Shown: positions 1-8,069, numbered from the stretch's first letter. The stretch: DNA of 32,899 nt from an uncultured Porphyromonadaceae bacterium (GCA_947177635.1 CAMWVQ010000024.1:1-32899), one strand, 5' to 3'. Notes: generated by a model from the sequence alone, not told the origin. Numbers and translations: made by a program.

Positions 1-64
1 CAGTTGGTAGAGCATCAGCTTCCCAAGCTGAGGGTCGCGAGTTCGAGCCTCGTTTACCGCTCCA
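1..64 (+). tRNA. tRNA-Gly (anticodon CCC), 3' portion
   Basis: The window begins inside the D-loop, so about 12 bases of the 5' end are missing. The anticodon stem TCAGC/GCTGA closes the seven-base loop TTCCCAA, which puts CCC at positions 34-36 and reads glycine codon GGG. The T-arm is GCGAG, loop TTCGAGC, CTCGT, with one G-T wobble. The acceptor 3' strand TTACCGC is followed by a T discriminator and an encoded CCA at 62-64. The missing 5' strand cannot be checked. Confidence 0.93.
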
Positions 65-66
65 AT

Positions 67-111
67 CGGAATCGCTAAAATTCAACAGCTAATGTGGTTT
101 TAGCGATTCCG
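67..111 (+). terminator. Hairpin after the tRNA, probable terminator
   Basis: A perfect 14-base inverted repeat (67-80 with 98-111) encloses a 17-base loop directly after the tRNA CCA end. Its position suggests the end of the tRNA transcript. No strong T-run follows, so it could be a processing or protective hairpin instead. Confidence 0.55.
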
Positions 112-156
112 CCGTTTAAACGGTCGACATAAATCACTCTATTTAACCATATTATT

Positions 157-570
157 ATGAAGAAGTCTATTCTTTTCACCTTCCTGATGGCTATCTTCGC
201 CATCACCCTCTCTTCCTGCTCATCCAGCCAGGACAAGCTCCAGAAGGCTTGCGAAGAGGCCACCAAGCAGTGTCCCGTACAGGCCGACTATGGCATGTCT
301 ATCGTGTCAATCGACTATGCCGACAACAATGTTGTCTACAACGTCGATGTGGATGAGGCCATCTATGGTGAAAACGCCATCCAGCAGTTCTCCGCCGCAA
401 AAGAGCAGATGAGCGATGCCATGAAGCAGGCAATCCTCTCAGGCTCAGACAAGGACATCGCAGCTATGGTAGAACTCTGCCGTGAGGCCGGTGCCAGCAT
501 CGTCTTCAAATACACCGGCAAGCCTTCCGGCCAGTCGTTTGAAATCGAAATCCCCTCCAGCGAGCTCTAA
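157..570 (+). CDS. Small predicted lipoprotein, unknown function
   Basis: This 137-residue protein begins with a short basic N-terminus and a hydrophobic stretch ending in the lipobox LSSC, with Cys21 as the predicted lipidation site. The mature part is rich in Ala, Asp, Glu and Ile, mostly helical in appearance, and holds three further cysteines (Cys32, Cys39 and one in the segment VELCREAG). I recognise no domain. It follows the tRNA hairpin, and no clear TAnnTTTG box is visible in front of it. A strong terminator after the stop makes it look monocistronic. It is likely anchored in the cell envelope. It is probably a real gene because of the clean signal sequence and its own terminator, but no function can be given. 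Confidence 0.85.
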   Translation: MKKSILFTFLMAIFAITLSSCSSSQDKLQKACEEATKQCPVQADYGMSIVSIDYADNNVVYNVDVDEAIYGENAIQQFSAAKEQMSDAMKQAILSGSDKDIAAMVELCREAGASIVFKYTGKPSGQSFEIEIPSSEL

Positions 571-592
571 TCGGCGCGCATTCAACCAATAG

Positions 593-640
593 CAACGGCC
601 TGCTGTCAACAAACAGACAGCAGGCCGTTGAATTTTGTTT
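593..640 (+). terminator. Strong intrinsic terminator
   Basis: A perfect 15-base-pair stem (593-607 with 616-630) with an eight-base loop is followed by the T-rich tract AATTTTGTTTGTTTT. It ends the lipoprotein transcript. The T-tract also supplies the -33 TTTG of the next promoter. Confidence 0.92.
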
Positions 641-669
641 GTTTTCTTATGGGATTTTGATTATATTTG
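638..669 (+). promoter_or_regulatory. Bacteroidetes-type promoter of fbp
   Basis: TTTG at 638-641, a 20-base spacer, then TATATTTG at 662-669 match the -33/-7 consensus. Transcription should begin near 675. This excludes the upstream in-frame ATG at 639 and favours a start at 690 or 702. Confidence 0.8.
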
Positions 670-689
670 CGGAGGATCATTCATATTTA

Positions 690-2699
690 ATGCTGGTAGC
701 TATGGATAATCATAAACATTTCACCACTGACAGTTTCACCACCGACCGAAGGCTGATGGAGCTGCTCAGCCAGAATTTCCCGACGGTCAGCGCGGCGTCA
801 ACCGAAATCATAAACCTTGAGGCGATACTTAACCTGCCGAAGGGCACGGAGCATTTCATCGCCGACATACATGGCGAGCATGAGGCGTTTGACCACATCG
901 TGCGCAACGCCTCGGGCAACATCCGCAGGAAGGTCAACGAGATATATGACAACACGATGCGCGATGAGGAAATACGCCGCCTCTGCACCCTCATATATTA
1001 TCCCGAGCGGAAACTCGAGGAAATCAAGGAAACCGAGGAGGAGATGGAGGATTTCTACAATGTCACGCTCCACCGACTTGTGAAGGTCTGCCGCTCGGTT
1101 TCATCCAAATACACCCGCTCAAAGGTGCGCAAGACCCTCCCCAAGGAGTTCGCCTACATAATAGAGGAACTTCTCCATGAGGAACACGACGATTACAACA
1201 AGCAGGCCTACTATTCCCGTATCATCGAGACAATCATCTCGACGGGACAGGCCGACGCGTTCATCGTCGCCATATCGAAAGTAATCCAGAGGCTCAGCAT
1301 CGACTGGCTGCACATTCTCGGCGATGTCTACGACCGCGGGCCGGGCGCACACATCATAATGGACCGCCTGATGACCTATGAGAGATTCGACATGCAATGG
1401 GGCAACCACGACGCACTCTGGATAGGGGCTGCCGCCGGCAACGAATGCTGCATAGCCAATGTGCTGAGGGTGTCGCTCCGCTACGGAAACATGGCCACAC
1501 TTGAGGATGGCTACGGCATCAACCTGGTGCCACTGGCCACATTCGCGATGGAGACATACGGCGACGACGAATGCTGCCAGTTCCTCCCGAAGCTTCCCGA
1601 GGATTGCGACATCGACGACAAGACCCGCATGCTGATGGCCCGTATGCACAAGGCAATCGCCATCATCCAGTTCAAACTCGAAGCGGCACTCATCGACAAG
1701 CGGCCCGAATGGGAGATGGAGGAACGCAAGCTGCTCCACAAGATGAACATCCCCCACGCGACGATAGAAATCGGGGGCGCGACCTATCCCCTGCTCGACA
1801 ACAATTTCCCGACCATCGACCCTGAAGCCCCCTACCGTCTTACTCCCGAAGAGGAAAACCTCGTTGCCAAGCTGCGCCACTCTTTCCTGGTCAGCGACAA
1901 GCTGCGGCGCCATGTCGACCTGATGTTCTCCCACGGCTGCCTGTACACGATAATCAACTCCAACCTGCTTTTCCACGCGTCAGTGCCGCTCAATCCCGAC
2001 GGGACACTAAAAGAGGTAGACCTCGAAGGGGAGAAATACAGCGGACGAGAACTGCTTTACCGCGTCGGGATGACGATGCGGGCGGCTTTCAATGAAGACA
2101 CTCCGGCCGACCGGAAGGATTTCGCCACGGATTATTTCTGGTATCTGTGGTGCGGCCCATCCTCCCCCCTGTTCGACAAGGCCCGGATGACGACATTCGA
2201 GCGTTATTTCATCGCCGACAAGGAAACCCACAAGGAGGAGAAAGGGGCATACTACACCCTGCGCGACGACCCAAAAATCTGCGAGATGATTCTCGACGCC
2301 TTCGGAGTGGAGGGGGAACACCGCCACATCATAAACGGACATGTGCCCGTGAAGGTCGGCAAGGGGGAATGCCCCGTGCGGGCCGACGGCATGCTGCTGG
2401 TCATCGACGGGGGATTCGCAAAGGCATACCACCACACCACCGGCATTGCCGGATACACCCTGGTCTACCATTCCCGCGGCCTGCAGCTCGTGCAGCATGA
2501 GCCGTTCTCATCTACCGAAGAGGCAATATCCTCGGCGGCCGACATCCTCGGCACGACCCAGATTGTGGAACTGTCAAACCACCGCCAGCGGGTAAGGGAC
2601 ACTGACAAGGGACGCGAACTGCAGAGCCAGATCGACGAGCTGACAAGACTCCTCTACGCCTACCGCCACGGCATAGTCAAGGAAAGAGCCACCCGCTGA
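690..2699 (+). CDS. fbp: Fructose-1,6-bisphosphatase, class III
   Basis: This enzyme removes the 1-phosphate from fructose 1,6-bisphosphate, the committed step of gluconeogenesis, in the cytoplasm. The protein is 669 residues, the usual size of the class III (Firmicutes/Bacteroidetes) enzyme. It carries the calcineurin-like metallophosphatase signatures IADIHGE (Asp59, His61), GDVYDRG (211-217) and GNHD (238-241). Further histidine motifs are SHG in the middle and NGHVPVK near the C-terminus. The frame is open from an ATG at 639, but that codon lies within the promoter. The ATG at 690 follows a GGAGGA (671-676) at a rather long 13-base distance, and the ATG at 702 is an alternative. The gene appears to be a single transcription unit. 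No allosteric domain was recognised. Confidence 0.95.
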   Translation: MLVAMDNHKHFTTDSFTTDRRLMELLSQNFPTVSAASTEIINLEAILNLPKGTEHFIADIHGEHEAFDHIVRNASGNIRRKVNEIYDNTMRDEEIRRLCTLIYYPERKLEEIKETEEEMEDFYNVTLHRLVKVCRSVSSKYTRSKVRKTLPKEFAYIIEELLHEEHDDYNKQAYYSRIIETIISTGQADAFIVAISKVIQRLSIDWLHILGDVYDRGPGAHIIMDRLMTYERFDMQWGNHDALWIGAAAGNECCIANVLRVSLRYGNMATLEDGYGINLVPLATFAMETYGDDECCQFLPKLPEDCDIDDKTRMLMARMHKAIAIIQFKLEAALIDKRPEWEMEERKLLHKMNIPHATIEIGGATYPLLDNNFPTIDPEAPYRLTPEEENLVAKLRHSFLVSDKLRRHVDLMFSHGCLYTIINSNLLFHASVPLNPDGTLKEVDLEGEKYSGRELLYRVGMTMRAAFNEDTPADRKDFATDYFWYLWCGPSSPLFDKARMTTFERYFIADKETHKEEKGAYYTLRDDPKICEMILDAFGVEGEHRHIINGHVPVKVGKGECPVRADGMLLVIDGGFAKAYHHTTGIAGYTLVYHSRGLQLVQHEPFSSTEEAISSAADILGTTQIVELSNHRQRVRDTDKGRELQSQIDELTRLLYAYRHGIVKERATR

Positions 2700-2744
2700 C
2701 ACCATACAGGTTTTCTCATTCCGCGCAGCCGACAAAATTATGAT

Positions 2745-2775
2745 TTTGTCAGTTGCGCGGGATTTGCTACCTTTG
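2745..2775 (+). promoter_or_regulatory. Bacteroidetes-type promoter of the tsaC operon
   Basis: TTTG at 2745-2748, a 19-base spacer and TACCTTTG at 2768-2775 fit the consensus well. The predicted start of transcription is only a few bases before the ATG at 2785, so the mRNA is nearly leaderless or uses the later ATG at 2839. Confidence 0.8.
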
Positions 2776-2784
2776 TTAACCGAA

Positions 2785-3402
2785 ATGGAAAAGAAACGAG
2801 ACAAAACAACCACCCCCAACTCCGCGTCTGAGAGGAAGATGCTCGAAGAGGTTGCCAAAGCCGCCGACATCGTTAAACGCGGAGGTCTGATTCTTTACCC
2901 CACCGACACTGTATGGGGAATAGGATGCGACGCGTCCAATCCCGAGGCGGTGAAGAAAGTTTTCGACCTCAAACGCCGCGCCGACAACAAAGCGATGATT
3001 GTGCTTGTCAGCTCGGCCGACGATGTCGCGAACTATGTGGAAACCATGCCTGACATCGCCTACGACCTCATCGAAGTGTCGGAGAATCCGCTGACCATCG
3101 TCTATGACCGAGGAGTGAGACTTGCCCCCGCGCTGCTCGGCGAGGAAGGAAGCGTTGGCATCAGGGTGACACGCGAAGCCTTCTCCAGCAACCTCTGCCG
3201 CAGACTGCGCCGACCGCTGGTGTCTACCTCCGCCAACATCTCAGGCGAACCCGCCCCCGCGCTTTTCCCCGAGATTTCAGAAACAATTCTCAACGGGGTA
3301 GACTATGTGGTCGATTTCAGGCGCGACGACTTGGAACGCCGCCGCCCCTCCACCGTGATGAAACTGTCGTCAAACGGGGTTTTCAAGATACTGCGCCCCT
3401 GA
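2785..3402 (+). CDS. tsaC: L-threonylcarbamoyladenylate synthase (TsaC/Sua5 family)
   Basis: The enzyme makes threonylcarbamoyl-AMP from threonine, bicarbonate and ATP, the first step of t6A formation at position 37 of ANN-decoding tRNAs. The protein is a short form, about 205 residues, with the YrdC-fold signatures GGLILYPTDTVWGIGCDA near the N-terminus, KRRADNKAMIVLV, a GSVGIRVTR segment and the STSANISGEPAP segment. It lacks the extra C-terminal Sua5 domain, so the TsaC type fits best. The frame opens at 2740, but the promoter overlaps that start. ATG 2785 is preferred, and 2839 (MLEEVAKAADIV) is possible and closer to the usual N-terminus. It heads a likely three-gene operon with 51- and 18-base gaps. 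The tcdA gene at 7290-8069 acts later on the same modification. Confidence 0.93.
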   Translation: MEKKRDKTTTPNSASERKMLEEVAKAADIVKRGGLILYPTDTVWGIGCDASNPEAVKKVFDLKRRADNKAMIVLVSSADDVANYVETMPDIAYDLIEVSENPLTIVYDRGVRLAPALLGEEGSVGIRVTREAFSSNLCRRLRRPLVSTSANISGEPAPALFPEISETILNGVDYVVDFRRDDLERRRPSTVMKLSSNGVFKILRP

Positions 3403-3453
3403 CAACGACTGCCCCATTCCGGATTCATCCCACCTTCTGAACTCAAGCAACGA

Positions 3454-4893
3454 ATGATCACCGAGAAACGCCAAAGGATACGTTACATTGCCGGAGACTA
3501 TCTGGCAACCTCCCTCGCGTGGTTTCTGTTCAACATCATCCGTTACACCCAGATTGTGATTCCCCAGGGAATCGCGTTCCCCTCCTTCTCGGCATATTAC
3601 TCGATTCCGCCTGTAATACAAGGGCAGATTTTCTTCCCGCTGCTGATGATGGGGCTGTATTACCTGTCGGGATACTACAACCGCCCGCTATTCCGGTCGA
3701 GGCTCGACGAGATGCTGACCACGGTGTCGACAGCAATCATCGGGTCGGTGATAATCTTCTTCCTCGCCCTGGTCAACGACCCGATTCCCGACCGGGCGAG
3801 CAATATCGAACTGGTGGCCATACTGTTCGGCCTGCTGTTCGCGACAGTGTACCTGGTAAGGTTCAGCATAACCGCCTACGGCCTGAAAAAAATCACCCGA
3901 GGTAAGCTCAGACGCCCTATGGTGGTGATAGGAGTCAACAACGAGGCCAGACGCCTTCGCCACCGTATGGAGGCCATTCCCGGGCGCGGCCACAAGGTAA
4001 TCGCCTATGTCGACCCGCGCGAGGATGGCCAAGGGGAAAACCACAAAGAGGTTTTCGACGGGCTGCCCGTGTTCACCCTGAAGGAACTCTCGTCAAGAAA
4101 AGAAACACTCGGCCTTACCGCACTGCTGATACCCGAAGGGCTGTCAGCCGGAAAGACCGCTGATTTCTCAGAAGTGCTCAACCGCCTGTTTCCCCTTGAC
4201 ATACCCATACTTGTCTCCCCCTCCTCGCTGCAACTGGTCAGCCGCCTGCAGAATCTCGGCGACATAGCCGGCGAGCCGCTCATCGACATCTGCTCGGCCA
4301 GGATGCCAGACTCCACCCGCAACCTCAAGCGCGCCGGAGACCTGGCCGTCTCAGCAATGGCCCTTGTCCTGCTCGCCCCCCTGTTCGCCGTTTTGGCGGT
4401 GCTGATAAAGCGAGACTCGAAAGGGCCGGTCTTTTACCGACAGGAGAGAATCGGCTACCATAAAAAGCCCTTCAGAATCATCAAGTTCCGCACAATGGTG
4501 GCCGATGCCGAACCTTCCGGCCCGCGCCTCTCCTCTGAGGGTGACAACCGCATAACCCCTCTTGGGCGCTTTATGCGCAAATACCGCCTCGACGAGCTTC
4601 CCCAGTTTGTCAATGTCCTGAGGGGAGAGATGTCGCTTGTCGGCCCACGCCCCGAGAGGGAATTCTTCATACGCCAGATACTAAAAAAAGCCCCATATTA
4701 CTCCCTGCTCCACCAGGTTCGTCCAGGCATCACATCCTGGGGCATGGTGAAGCATGGATATGCCTCCTCAGTTGACGAGATGGTCGAGCGCGCCCGTTTC
4801 GACCTGATCTACCTTGAGAACATATCACTTATGGTGGACCTCAAAATACTGCTCCACACGGTCAACACCGTAATCAAAGGCCGTGGAGTCTGA
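3454..4893 (+). CDS. Polyprenyl-phosphate sugar-1-phosphate transferase (initiates surface glycan)
   Basis: The 479-residue protein has the two-part layout of the WbaP/WcaJ/EpsE group. An N-terminal half carries about four transmembrane segments (roughly residues 10-140) and a nucleotide-binding-like central domain. Another membrane helix follows near 290-315, then the bacterial sugar-transferase domain. Visible signatures in that domain are GPVFYRQERIG, FRIIKFRTM, the RKYRLDELPQFVNVLRG block, SLVGPRPE and a RPGITSWG motif. Family members transfer a hexose-1-phosphate from a UDP-sugar to undecaprenyl phosphate at the inner membrane, starting capsule, exopolysaccharide or O-glycan assembly. 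The sugar cannot be told from sequence. No other glycan gene is adjacent, so it may be a general initiating enzyme rather than part of a capsule locus. It sits between tsaC and the ClC gene and is probably co-transcribed with them. Confidence 0.93.
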   Translation: MITEKRQRIRYIAGDYLATSLAWFLFNIIRYTQIVIPQGIAFPSFSAYYSIPPVIQGQIFFPLLMMGLYYLSGYYNRPLFRSRLDEMLTTVSTAIIGSVIIFFLALVNDPIPDRASNIELVAILFGLLFATVYLVRFSITAYGLKKITRGKLRRPMVVIGVNNEARRLRHRMEAIPGRGHKVIAYVDPREDGQGENHKEVFDGLPVFTLKELSSRKETLGLTALLIPEGLSAGKTADFSEVLNRLFPLDIPILVSPSSLQLVSRLQNLGDIAGEPLIDICSARMPDSTRNLKRAGDLAVSAMALVLLAPLFAVLAVLIKRDSKGPVFYRQERIGYHKKPFRIIKFRTMVADAEPSGPRLSSEGDNRITPLGRFMRKYRLDELPQFVNVLRGEMSLVGPRPEREFFIRQILKKAPYYSLLHQVRPGITSWGMVKHGYASSVDEMVERARFDLIYLENISLMVDLKILLHTVNTVIKGRGV

Positions 4894-4911
4894 AACATTC
4901 ATCCGACCGAT

Positions 4912-6729
4912 ATGCGTGATCCATACCTGCCCAACCGTCTGCGTAAACCTGTCCACGACCTTTGGTTAAAGACCCTCATACTGCGGGAGAAATATGTCAA
5001 GGAGAAGACCCTTGTGATAATCCTCTCCCTTGCGGTCGGCATCCTCGCCGGGTTCGCCGCCATGATACTGAAGTGGCTAATCCATTTCATATCCGGCTCG
5101 CTGACAATGTTTGTCAATGTCGACGGCGGAAACTACCTCTACATCATCTACCCCTGCATCGGCATCCTGCTGGCCTGCTGGTATGTCAGGTATGTGGTCA
5201 AAGACAACATATCCCACGGTGTGACCCGTGTGTTGTATTCCATCTCACAGAACAAGAGCCGCCTTAAGCCCCACAACATGTACACCTCACTGGTGGCCTC
5301 CTCCATCACCATCGGATTCGGAGGCTCGGTCGGAGCTGAGGGCCCAATAGTCTACACCGGCGCGGCCATAGGCTCCAACCTCGGCCAGGCGTTCAGGCTA
5401 TCCCCGCGAGTGCTGATGATACTCGTCGGTTGCGGGGCGGCAGCCGGAATCGCTGGCATCTTCAAGGCCCCGATTGCCGGAATGCTTTTCACCCTTGAGG
5501 TATTGATGCTCGACCTCACCACAGTCACGGTCATGCCACTGCTGATTTCCTCCATAACCGCCGCCTCCGTGGCATATATCTTCACCGGCTACGACCTCGA
5601 GTTCTTCTTCGTGCAGAGCGAGCCGTTCATCATGGAACGCCTCCCCTTCTTCATCGCCTTGGGAATATTCTGCGGCCTTGTGTCGCTCTACTTCACCCGT
5701 GTGATGAACATGATGGAGAAATTCTTCAAGCGCCACCTGCTCAAACAGTGGCAGAGGACAGCTGTCGGTGGAGCCATACTGGCCTCACTGGTCTTCCTCT
5801 TCCCTCCCCTCTACGGCGAAGGATACGGCTCAATCAACTCCCTGCTCAACGGCGACCCCGGCTCGATAGTTGACGGCTCGATATTCTACGGAGACAGAGG
5901 GGATGTATGGTTCATCATCATATACATCGGGCTTATCATCGCCCTGAAAGGCTTCGCCACATCAGCCACCAACGGCGGCGGCGGCGTGGGCGGCACATTC
6001 GCCCCCTCCCTCTATGTCGGCTGCATGACCGGCTTCTTCTTCGCGTTCCTGCTCAACCATCTCGGATTCGGAATGGAGTTGTCGGTGAAGAACTTCGCCC
6101 TGATGGGGATGGCCGGAGTGATGGCCGGGGTAATGCACGCGCCGCTGATGGGAATCTTCCTCACGGCGGAGATGACCGGAGGATATGAGCTGTTCCTCCC
6201 ACTGCTTGTAGTGTCTACCCTCTCATACGGGACAATCAAGATTTTCGAGCCATATTCCATCTACACCATGCGTCTGGCGCGCCGCGGCGAGCTGCTGACC
6301 CATCACAAAGACAAGGCGGTGCTGACCCTCATGAAGATGAACTCCGTCATCGAGACCGATTTCCTCTCTGTGACCCCCGACATGAACCTCCGTCAGATGG
6401 TAGACACCATCTCCAAGTCAAACCGCAACCTCTTCCCGGTGCTTGACAGCGACAAGCACCTCATCGGCGTGGTTCTGCTCGATGACATCCGCAACATAAT
6501 GTTTCGTCCTGACCTCTACAAGCGATTATACGTCAGCCGGTTTATGACCGCCGCGTCGACCAAGCTCCGCACATCCGACTCGATGGAACAGGTAATGAAG
6601 ACCTTTGATGACACCGGCGCGTGGAACCTCCCCGTCGTGGATGAGGAGGAGAGGTATGTCGGCTTCGTGTCGAAATCAAAGATCTTCAATTCATACCGTC
6701 GTGTGCTTCGCCACTACTCGGAAGATTGA
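4912..6729 (+). CDS. ClC-family chloride channel/transporter with C-terminal CBS pair
   Basis: The protein is 605 residues. Residues 35-445 form the ClC membrane domain with many hydrophobic segments, and about 455-595 hold two CBS domains, which commonly bind adenine nucleotides. The ion-pathway motifs are present: Ser101 in the NISHG segment, the gating glutamate Glu143 in GSVGAEGP, and GGTFAPSLYVG for the GxFxP loop. An ungapped comparison of FKAPIAGMLFTLEV with the E. coli ClC-ec1 segment FNAPLAGILFIIEE puts Val197 where the internal proton glutamate (Glu203) lies. Valine at this place is typical of chloride channels, so channel-like or weakly proton-coupled transport is possible; this is inference. 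The gene starts 18 bases after the sugar transferase and is the last of the likely operon. Confidence 0.95.
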   Translation: MRDPYLPNRLRKPVHDLWLKTLILREKYVKEKTLVIILSLAVGILAGFAAMILKWLIHFISGSLTMFVNVDGGNYLYIIYPCIGILLACWYVRYVVKDNISHGVTRVLYSISQNKSRLKPHNMYTSLVASSITIGFGGSVGAEGPIVYTGAAIGSNLGQAFRLSPRVLMILVGCGAAAGIAGIFKAPIAGMLFTLEVLMLDLTTVTVMPLLISSITAASVAYIFTGYDLEFFFVQSEPFIMERLPFFIALGIFCGLVSLYFTRVMNMMEKFFKRHLLKQWQRTAVGGAILASLVFLFPPLYGEGYGSINSLLNGDPGSIVDGSIFYGDRGDVWFIIIYIGLIIALKGFATSATNGGGGVGGTFAPSLYVGCMTGFFFAFLLNHLGFGMELSVKNFALMGMAGVMAGVMHAPLMGIFLTAEMTGGYELFLPLLVVSTLSYGTIKIFEPYSIYTMRLARRGELLTHHKDKAVLTLMKMNSVIETDFLSVTPDMNLRQMVDTISKSNRNLFPVLDSDKHLIGVVLLDDIRNIMFRPDLYKRLYVSRFMTAASTKLRTSDSMEQVMKTFDDTGAWNLPVVDEEERYVGFVSKSKIFNSYRRVLRHYSED

Positions 6730-6941
6730 CCTGGCAATAAATCAGGCGTCACTGATTGATGCGGACAGCACTAATACAACCTTTTGAAGATTCGGTATTC
6801 CAGATGCCGAATCGAGTTCGACAATCACCGTTGTTTTGTCGCTAAAATTATCACGCGACTTAAATAAAGGCTTAGCAGTCAGCCATAATGATAATGCCGA
6901 TAGCCAAGAGAATACTATTTGGGGATAGAAATTTAGGGACA
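6730..6941. other. Non-coding stretch after the ClC gene
   Basis: About 210 AT-richer bases hold no convincing gene. A hairpin with a 10-base stem (6789-6798 with 6804-6813, one G-T pair) may end the ClC transcript, but no T-run follows. A 66-codon minus-strand frame (6742-6942) starts within the T-run of the neighbouring terminator and resembles nothing I know. Confidence 0.6.
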
Positions 6942-7170
6942 TAAAAAAACCTGAGGTTCCTTCACAGGAGCTTCAGGATTAAAGCCAAAAGGCAAGATTT
7001 GTGATTCTAAAAGAGTTGTCTATGCAACTTAAGTGTAGAGATTATATCTTACTTACATTCATCTCATCCTCAGCTTAGTCGGTATCCGGAACCTCACGGC
7101 GGCGATTTCCCAACCTGAAAGGGCCTCAGCCTATGCTGAAAGCTCCTTTGGCAAGCCTCGGACGCTTTTC
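6942..7170 (-). ncRNA. Stand-alone noncoding RNA, about 229 nt, family not identified
   Basis: A minus-strand promoter (7176-7206) and a minus-strand intrinsic terminator (6943-6977) bracket about 229 bases with no plausible protein. The 5' part can fold into a hairpin with loop ATAG: TTTCAGC pairs with GCTGAGG, extended below by AAAGG with CCTTT. A GCC-TTTT-GGC hairpin lies near the 3' end. The RNA is GC-rich in its 5' half and AT-rich in its middle. Nothing recognisable lies downstream in the same direction, so it does not look like a riboswitch. It lacks the signatures I would expect of tmRNA (tag frame, tRNA-like end) or RNase P RNA. A 6S-like RNA or the Bacteroidales-1 type known from comparative genomics is possible, but I cannot confirm either. 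It lies downstream of tcdA on the same strand with its own promoter. Confidence 0.78.
6943..6977 (-). terminator. Intrinsic terminator of the noncoding RNA
   Basis: On the minus strand CCTGAAGCTCC, loop TGTGAA and GGAACCTCAGG form an 11-position stem with nine pairs. It is followed by a run of seven T residues (plus-strand A-run 6943-6949). Confidence 0.9.
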
Positions 7171-7175
7171 GAAAG

Positions 7176-7206
7176 CAAAATTACAAACAATTTTTGTCTT
7201 GCCAAA
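7176..7206 (-). promoter_or_regulatory. Promoter of the noncoding RNA
   Basis: Read on the minus strand, TTTG (7203-7206), a 19-base spacer and TAATTTTG (7176-7183) match the Bacteroidetes -33/-7 consensus with exact spacing. Transcription should start near 7170. Confidence 0.85.
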
Positions 7207-7289
7207 ATTTTCAAGGAAAAAAATCGCAAAAATCTGCTCAAAAACATCTTTTAACATTCCCAGACGCATCAAAACGCCTCTTTTGACTC

Positions 7290-8069
7290 CTATTTGACAC
7301 CATCCTCCACTATGCGCTCGACAACCATTCCGGCCAGCATCATCCCGAATATGGCGGTAATATGACACAGCGACCCGTTGACAGCCACCTTGTTAAAGCC
7401 CATCGAGGGGTCTTCTGCGGAGGCCGCGCCCCGGTTGTCAAGCAATTCCGGCGAATAGACACAGCGGAATTTCCTCCTGGGGAACTCTCCTGACTTCTTG
7501 AATTTCCGTCTCAGAGCCGCCGCAAGCGGACACCCCTGGACTTTCCAGAACTCGGCGACAGCAATCTTTGTGGGGTCGAGTTTGAGCGCCGCTCCCATGG
7601 AGGAGTAGACCACCGGGCGGCGCGCCGCCGTCGCGTTGCGGATAAGGAGGGCCTTGGCTGCCAGGGAGTCTATGGCGTCAATAACGAAATCGTATTCCTC
7701 GAAATCAAAACTGTCGGCGGTCTGGGAGTTGTATTCCATCTCAAGGGCTTCGACCTCGATTCCGGGAGCGACGGAAAGGAGCTGACGCCTCATAGCCTCA
7801 ACCTTGACCTGCCCCACGGTGGTGAGGTCGGCTTCCGCCTGGCGGTTGATATTGGTGGGCGACACCTTGTCGGCGTCAACAATGGTGATATGGCCGATTC
7901 CGGTGCGGGCCAAAGCCTCGGCAGTCCAGCTGCCGACCCCGCCGACTCCGAATATTATCACGCGCGCACGAGACAGGGCCTCCATTCCCGACTCCCCCAC
8001 GAGCCTTTCCGTACGGTTGAAAACCAATGAAGGCCCTGTTGCGGCCTTTTCTTCTCTTATGCTTTCCAT
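7290..8069 (-). CDS. tcdA: tRNA threonylcarbamoyladenosine dehydratase (TcdA, E1-like)
   Basis: TcdA cyclises t6A37 of tRNA to ct6A in an ATP-dependent reaction. The 259-residue protein has the ThiF/E1 adenylation fold: the nucleotide-binding loop GVGGVGS at 41-47, an acidic strand end IVDADKV with Asp65, the NINRQ motif at 73-77 and DAIDSL in the middle. Its length agrees with the family. The ThiF/MoeB zinc-binding CxxC pairs are absent, as expected for TcdA. The start at 8069 is supported by a -7 box at 8112-8119 about 40 bases upstream. It is transcribed away from carA across a short shared region. A weak hairpin lies after the stop, followed by the noncoding RNA promoter. Confidence 0.93.
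   Translation of the reverse strand: MESIREEKAATGPSLVFNRTERLVGESGMEALSRARVIIFGVGGVGSWTAEALARTGIGHITIVDADKVSPTNINRQAEADLTTVGQVKVEAMRRQLLSVAPGIEVEALEMEYNSQTADSFDFEEYDFVIDAIDSLAAKALLIRNATAARRPVVYSSMGAALKLDPTKIAVAEFWKVQGCPLAAALRRKFKKSGEFPRRKFRCVYSPELLDNRGAASAEDPSMGFNKVAVNGSLCHITAIFGMMLAGMVVERIVEDGVK

Noticed and set aside
639-689. Upstream start of fbp at 639
   Set aside because: The ATG overlaps the -33 element and lies before the predicted transcription start.
1119-1976. 285-codon frame antisense to fbp
   Set aside because: It lies wholly inside fbp, whose active-site motifs are unmistakable, and has no promoter or recognisable domain.
6742-6942. 66-codon minus-strand frame after the noncoding RNA
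   Set aside because: Its ATG lies in the T-run of the terminator, no ribosome-binding site is visible, and the product resembles no protein I know. A terminator-controlled small gene cannot be fully excluded.
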